From contig OZ245731.1 in assembly GCA_965227155.1 (NCBI GenBank), forward strand, positions 1,240,001-1,304,000: DNA of 64,000 bases. The letters are read 5' to 3'. Under the pieces are notes generated by a model, which was not told the DNA's origin, did no database searches, and saw only the letters and a list, made by a program, of their open reading frames with translations. Positions 60,184 through 64,000 of the stretch are shown here, piece by piece; the first letter of the stretch is position 1, and each line of letters begins with the position of its first letter. The stretch comes from UBA6059 sp965227155 (lineage in GTDB: Bacteria; Bacteroidota; Bacteroidia; Cytophagales; Cyclobacteriaceae). The translations under genes were made by a program, and so were the position numbers.

Positions 60184-62286
60184 TTACTTAGGATGATAGA
60201 TTTTTTTGGCCTTTTGATAGATCGTTTCCTTATCCAGGGTCATGGGCTTAAGCTCTTTGTTGACAAACATTTCCATTTGATCTGTATAATGCGGTGATCC
60301 GGGCTTGCTGGAAGCACCATAGGCGTTGATGGTTTCGATTTCTACACCCTCATCACTATACTGGGCCAGCATAATGTAGGATTCCCCCTGATGTGCTCTT
60401 ACTCTTCCATTTTCCCAGGGTTTGGAAGTCATTGTCGCGATCACATCCCTAATGCCCGATATGGGCAGATTAACCTTGCCTCGGGTATGCCGCTGGTAAT
60501 CGCCCAGCTTGATGGTTAATTTGCCAAAATGCTCAATCAGATAATCTTGAGTGTAGGCCAATGCCTCCAGGCATTTTTCAAGTGATATGGTCTGGTATAG
60601 GGATTCGTTGTTTTTTAAGATGTCTTCCCGTAGATATTCATAGAAAATGGCAAACTGTGCTGCCCCCACATTGTCGATGGCCGCACTGCGATCCCAGTTT
60701 TGTAGAATAGTAATGACCGGTGCCAATGTAGGGTGATCGTCAGCTTTCAAATCCCAAAGCATCTCAAACCGGATTGGATAGGCCAGCGAATCGGGTAGTT
60801 GCTGGTCATATTTTATGCGCTTGAAATCCTCGTAGCTCAAGCGATCCTGTTCACCGATCAGTTGGAGGAAACGAAGACTCCTATTATTTTCAAAAACCCG
60901 ATAGCCCATGGTTTCGGGGTAGTTGGCAGGGTCAGGGTTTTCCGAGGCTTCTGTGTTGGAAAATGCACTATTGTTGGTATTAAAAACAAAGCCTGCCTCA
61001 GGGTTTAGGGTCATTGGTAACTCATCAAAAGCATGGTAATCGGTTGTCAGTGTGGCAGAAGTATTGCCGGGCAGAGTAGTAGACCAATCGAAAGCCGAAT
61101 TTCTGATGGGCAGCTTGCCGTGGCTTACATGGAAAATATTATCCTCCCTATCAGCATATACAATATTGATGCTGGGTAGGGCCATCATTTCTAAGGCAGC
61201 TTTGAATTGCTGCCAGTTGGTGGCTTTATTCATTCGATACCACTGCTCGGGAGCCCTTAACTCATCGAAAGTACCCATGTGGAAGGCAAAAGCCCCATTA
61301 TCATTTTTCACAACAGGACCATACACAGACCAGTATGCATCTCTTTTGACCTTGATTTTGATCCCTAAAAAAAGCTTGACGGTTAGTGTTACCTCCTCTT
61401 GTTCCAAGGTTTTCCATTCATCATCAAATCTATATTGCAATGGATCCTCAGGATTCAATTCCAATTCAAAAACGTCGATTTTATCGGGGTAATTGACGGT
61501 ATGCGCCCAACCAAGATATTCGTTGGTACCATGAAAAATAGTAGCTCCTCCCGGAAAGAGCCCTCCCAAAGCATTCCACCCTTCCTCACTGACCATATGC
61601 GCTTCGTACCAGGCGACAGGTCCTTCAAGGGGCTGATGGGAATTCACATTCAGGAATGTTTTACCATTGGTGGTCTTTTTCCGGCTAATGGCAAAAGCAT
61701 TGGAACCCTTTTTGTCATCTGTGGAAGGCGCATTGGGTATCTTATTATCAAAAAGATCCCGTATGACGCCATCAGCACCATTGAATACCGAAAGCGACAA
61801 GGCATAAGCATTGAGCACCTGCATCTCGGTGATTGGGAAAAAATTCTTTACCAATACTTCACCGGGGTGTTCCCTTGCATAGGCATTCATACCGTCGGTA
61901 TATCCGGCTAGTACCTTAAGGTAGTCTTCAGAAAATTTATCATATTGGACATTTGCCAATGTCTCGCAGCGGAGTAGGGCTGCCACGTAATCGATTTGTG
62001 CCCCTGCTTTGCCCAGGTATCTGCCAAGCTGTTGGTTGGCCCCCAACAGGGTTAGCTGCAGCGTTTTGAAATCATCTTCGGCATGGGCCCATGCCAGACC
62101 ATAGGCCGCATCAGCATCCGTTTTTCCAAAAATATGGGGCACACCAAATTGATCCCTGACAATCTCCACATCCTGTGGATCAATTTGTGCCAGTGCCGTG
62201 AAACGAATGATGAGGATTAATAATAGCGTAGAACCAAAGAAGGCTTTATATTTTGGCGTTGATGTAAAATATGTGGGGCTGTTCAT
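60184..62286 (-). CDS. Penicillin acylase family protein (Ntn-hydrolase)
   Basis: A ~700-residue periplasmic hydrolase. A signal helix (AFFGSTLLLILIIRFTALAQ) is followed by VEIVRDQFGVPHIFGKTDADAAYGLAWAHAEDDF, the start of the alpha chain. After a spacer, KKGSNAFAISRKKT gives the catalytic N-terminal Ser195 of the beta chain. Family members self-cleave before this Ser; the substrate here may be an acyl-homoserine lactone, a beta-lactam-like amide or an acylated amino acid. I chose the ATG at 62286 (MNSPTYFTS); an ATG at 62355 would overlap the bestrophin gene. Confidence 0.85.
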   Translation of the reverse strand: MNSPTYFTSTPKYKAFFGSTLLLILIIRFTALAQIDPQDVEIVRDQFGVPHIFGKTDADAAYGLAWAHAEDDFKTLQLTLLGANQQLGRYLGKAGAQIDYVAALLRCETLANVQYDKFSEDYLKVLAGYTDGMNAYAREHPGEVLVKNFFPITEMQVLNAYALSLSVFNGADGVIRDLFDNKIPNAPSTDDKKGSNAFAISRKKTTNGKTFLNVNSHQPLEGPVAWYEAHMVSEEGWNALGGLFPGGATIFHGTNEYLGWAHTVNYPDKIDVFELELNPEDPLQYRFDDEWKTLEQEEVTLTVKLFLGIKIKVKRDAYWSVYGPVVKNDNGAFAFHMGTFDELRAPEQWYRMNKATNWQQFKAALEMMALPSINIVYADREDNIFHVSHGKLPIRNSAFDWSTTLPGNTSATLTTDYHAFDELPMTLNPEAGFVFNTNNSAFSNTEASENPDPANYPETMGYRVFENNRSLRFLQLIGEQDRLSYEDFKRIKYDQQLPDSLAYPIRFEMLWDLKADDHPTLAPVITILQNWDRSAAIDNVGAAQFAIFYEYLREDILKNNESLYQTISLEKCLEALAYTQDYLIEHFGKLTIKLGDYQRHTRGKVNLPISGIRDVIATMTSKPWENGRVRAHQGESYIMLAQYSDEGVEIETINAYGASSKPGSPHYTDQMEMFVNKELKPMTLDKETIYQKAKKIYHPK

Positions 62287-62346
62287 AATAATTGATAACT
62301 TCGGGAAGCAAGAATAAAACTTTTTACCTAACTCCCGGGCAGATTT

Positions 62347-63228
62347 ATGATTCAATACAATCCAAAGTCCTGGATGTCACTTTTGTTTGATGTCTACAGT
62401 AGATATGTACTGAGAATACTCTTTCCATTGCTTCTATTCGTGGGCATCTACACTTTCTTCCTGGTTTATTTTTTAGTTGAATATTTCAATACATCATGGG
62501 AAGGCACATTGGCAATTCATTCCATTTTAGGTGTGGTATTGGGTTTGTTTTTGGTATTGCGGACCAATACCGCCTATGACCGCTGGTGGGAAGGCAGAAA
62601 GCTTTGGGGTGAACTGGTAAACAATACCCGCAACCTCGCTCTTAAAATCAATGCTTTTGTACCTGAGGAAGAGCAAGAGAGCAGGTTTTTTTTTCAGAAA
62701 ATGATCCCCAATAATGTTTTTGCCATGAAAGAGCATCTGCGTGATAGTATCATGATAGGTGAAATGGATTTTATCAAGCCAGAATACCAAAAAGAAATAA
62801 CCATCAGTACTCACCGCCCCAACGTGATCAATCGCATGCTGTATCGCGAAGCAGCTGCGCTATATAATAAGGGCGTGATTACCGGGGAGCAGCTATTCCT
62901 AATTGATAAGGAGCTCAAAGCCTTCACCGATATTATCGGTGCCTGCGAGCGGATTAAATCCACTCCCATCCCGTACAGCTACAGCATGTTCATTAAGAAA
63001 TTCATTCTGATCTACAATATTACCCTGCCCTTCGGATTCCTATGGCAGCTTGGCTATGCTACGATTCCAATTGTAATGCTGGTATTTTATTTTCTGGTAA
63101 GTATCGAATTGATCGCCGAGGAAATTGAAGACCCTTTTGGCTCTGATGTAAATGACCTACCCCTGGATAGTCTGGCACAAAAAATCAAAATCAATATTGA
63201 GGAGATTATGAGAAAGCCGGTCAATTGA
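62347..63228 (+). CDS. Bestrophin family (UPF0187) membrane protein
   Basis: A 293-residue integral membrane protein. It has LGVVLGLFLVLRTNTAYDRWWEGRKLWGELVNNTRNLA, the classic family signature with the RWWEGR motif, and a C-terminal EEIEDPFGSDVNDLPLDSL (the E-E-I-E-D-P-F-G motif). Prokaryotic bestrophins form pentameric ion channels; the ion is usually a cation or an anion depending on the homologue. It is divergent from the acylase gene, with the two starts 61 bp apart. Confidence 0.9.
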   Translation: MIQYNPKSWMSLLFDVYSRYVLRILFPLLLFVGIYTFFLVYFLVEYFNTSWEGTLAIHSILGVVLGLFLVLRTNTAYDRWWEGRKLWGELVNNTRNLALKINAFVPEEEQESRFFFQKMIPNNVFAMKEHLRDSIMIGEMDFIKPEYQKEITISTHRPNVINRMLYREAAALYNKGVITGEQLFLIDKELKAFTDIIGACERIKSTPIPYSYSMFIKKFILIYNITLPFGFLWQLGYATIPIVMLVFYFLVSIELIAEEIEDPFGSDVNDLPLDSLAQKIKINIEEIMRKPVN

Positions 63229-63230
63229 TA

Positions 63231-64000
63231 TTACCGTATCCCGACAAGACCTTCAGCTGATTTAAAGAGTTTTTTGGAATCAAATCCTACGCCATGCTTA
63301 AATACTGTCTCCAAGTTTCTGATTTGACCAATATCTTTACTGATATCACCATTGATAATTAAAAAGTCAGCATCCATATTAGGCGCAATAGTCCCAGTCT
63401 GACCTTCGATACCGAGATATTTGGCACCATGGAGGCTGCATACTTTAATTGCTTCAGGAATAGTAAGCCCCATTTCCACAAGCAACTCCAATAACCTTTG
63501 ATTTGCGTAACCAGCCACAATGCGACCATCATAGGTTGGATCAGTGCCGGCCATCAATAAGCCTCCAGCATCGTAAAAAGCTTTCTCCCATACCTTAGCC
63601 TGGGTAAATGCATAATGATCAATGGAGTCCCTGCCTTGTTTGCCGGACCAACGTTTATACACCTTTTCCTTTGCATTCGTATACAAAGCATCAATACCAC
63701 CACCGGGTACTACCTCCCTACCCGAGTAGGGCTCAAAAACATTAATTGTGGAAGTCAACGCGACATTTTTCTCAATCAGGTGATCAATCAAAGCAGGAAC
63801 TACCTCATTGTTTACCGCCATATCCAACCGGGCTTTTCTTGCTTCGAAGGGATAGCAGATATCAGGCTTTTTGCCTTTTTGGAAATCAGAGCTGGCAAAA
63901 AAGCCGTGTTCCAGGTTGTCAATTCCTAAATCTGCAGCCTCTTTATAGGTTATTGAGCAAAGGTGGCCTGTTACTTTCATACCCAGGGCGTGGGCTGTTT
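63231..64000 (-). CDS. Amidohydrolase family protein (cut by window end)
   Basis: The C-terminal ~255 residues of a metal-dependent amidohydrolase; the reading frame stays open to the end of the window, so the start is outside. Visible are VTGHL (metal-site His), GIDNLEHGFFAS (second His), AGTDPTYDGRIVAGYANQRLLELLVEMGLTIPEAI (metal Asp in AGTD) and the closing GTIAPNMDADFLIINGD. This is the imidazolonepropionase/dipeptidase-like subfamily. The stop is at 63231-63233, 2 bp from the convergent bestrophin stop. Confidence 0.85.
   Translation of the reverse strand, partial: TAHALGMKVTGHLCSITYKEAADLGIDNLEHGFFASSDFQKGKKPDICYPFEARKARLDMAVNNEVVPALIDHLIEKNVALTSTINVFEPYSGREVVPGGGIDALYTNAKEKVYKRWSGKQGRDSIDHYAFTQAKVWEKAFYDAGGLLMAGTDPTYDGRIVAGYANQRLLELLVEMGLTIPEAIKVCSLHGAKYLGIEGQTGTIAPNMDADFLIINGDISKDIGQIRNLETVFKHGVGFDSKKLFKSAEGLVGIR

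Noticed and set aside
61399..61911. Open frame of 170 codons on the plus strand opposite the acylase gene
   Set aside because: Antisense to a well-supported Ntn-hydrolase; its composition follows from the opposite codons.
1..64000. tRNA, rRNA, CRISPR arrays, insertion sequences
   Set aside because: Intergenic spacers were read for cloverleaf pieces, regular repeats and transposase motifs; none was convincing.

Overview
The window is a gene-dense, chromosomal, mostly housekeeping stretch from a member of the Bacteroidota, most likely an aerobic, carotenoid-pigmented Cytophagales-type marine or soil bacterium. The evidence is convergent. It encodes families largely or typically found in this phylum (DUF4270, DUF4249, DUF4286, DUF6048, DUF6452, a TonB receptor with an N-terminal carboxypeptidase-like domain, a GGGP-synthase-like protein, a Rho with a long charged insertion). 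It encodes bacillithiol enzymes (BshC, YpdA). Several start regions carry the Bacteroidota promoter signature TTTG / TAnnTTTG, and Shine-Dalgarno sequences are mostly weak. No rRNA, tRNA, CRISPR array, insertion sequence or prophage was recognised.

Layout. 1-6.3 kb: end of a SPOR-domain protein, an M20 amidohydrolase, two phosphate-transporter-like genes (PiT-like and Na/Pi), a holin-like membrane protein pair, a GGGP-synthase-family gene and an AraC regulator. 6.4-11.1 kb (minus strand): acyl-CoA dehydrogenase behind an 18-bp palindrome, then the operon panC-panD-flippase-like-hldE2-Zn peptidase with a clear terminator. 11.2-19.8 kb (plus): GlgA-like N-terminal domain protein, DUF4270 lipoprotein, glmS, ridA, a membrane protein, gltX, an ICMT-like methyltransferase (minus) and a lysine-ketoglutarate-reductase-like dehydrogenase. 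19.8-24.6 kb: rho, a HigBA-like toxin-antitoxin pair with a gene-like fragment beside it, serS, a GNAT acetyltransferase and DUF4286.

24.7-31.6 kb is a carotenoid island: cruF-like hydratase, a CarH/LitR-type B12-dependent MerR regulator, an ECF sigma factor, crtI, crtB, fused crtYcd, ispH and crtZ. Between the regulator and the sigma gene lie one compact palindrome and two copies of TGTTTAA-N17-TTAAACA exactly 44 bp apart. These are strong candidates for light-responsive operators. Together they suggest a cascade in which the cobalamin photoreceptor represses the sigma gene and the sigma factor drives pigment genes.

31.5-36.8 kb holds a two-component system and its likely target: a histidine kinase split by a frame change at an A8 run, an NtrC-type sigma-54 activator, and a divergent FtsX/MacB-type permease preceded by a good sigma-54 promoter and an upstream dyad. 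36.8-46.2 kb: nucleoid-associated protein, lipoprotein, lipoprotein pullulanase, an orphan NUMOD4/HNH protein, a KAS III-like enzyme, a flavin amine oxidase, a long-chain acyl-CoA synthetase and an NTF2-like protein. 46.2-50.3 kb: the conserved ybbP-ybbA / tesA divergent arrangement. 50.4-56.0 kb: DUF6048, DUF6452, rimO, bshC, 5-formyl-THF cyclo-ligase and ypdA. 56.4-64 kb: TonB receptor with DUF4249 lipoprotein, DUF3224, penicillin-acylase-family hydrolase, bestrophin and an amidohydrolase cut by the window end.

The items most worth a second look are the repeated operator array in front of the ECF sigma gene, the kinase frame change at a slippery A-run, and the sigma-54 promoter with its dyad. 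All assignments are from reading motifs; no database search was run.
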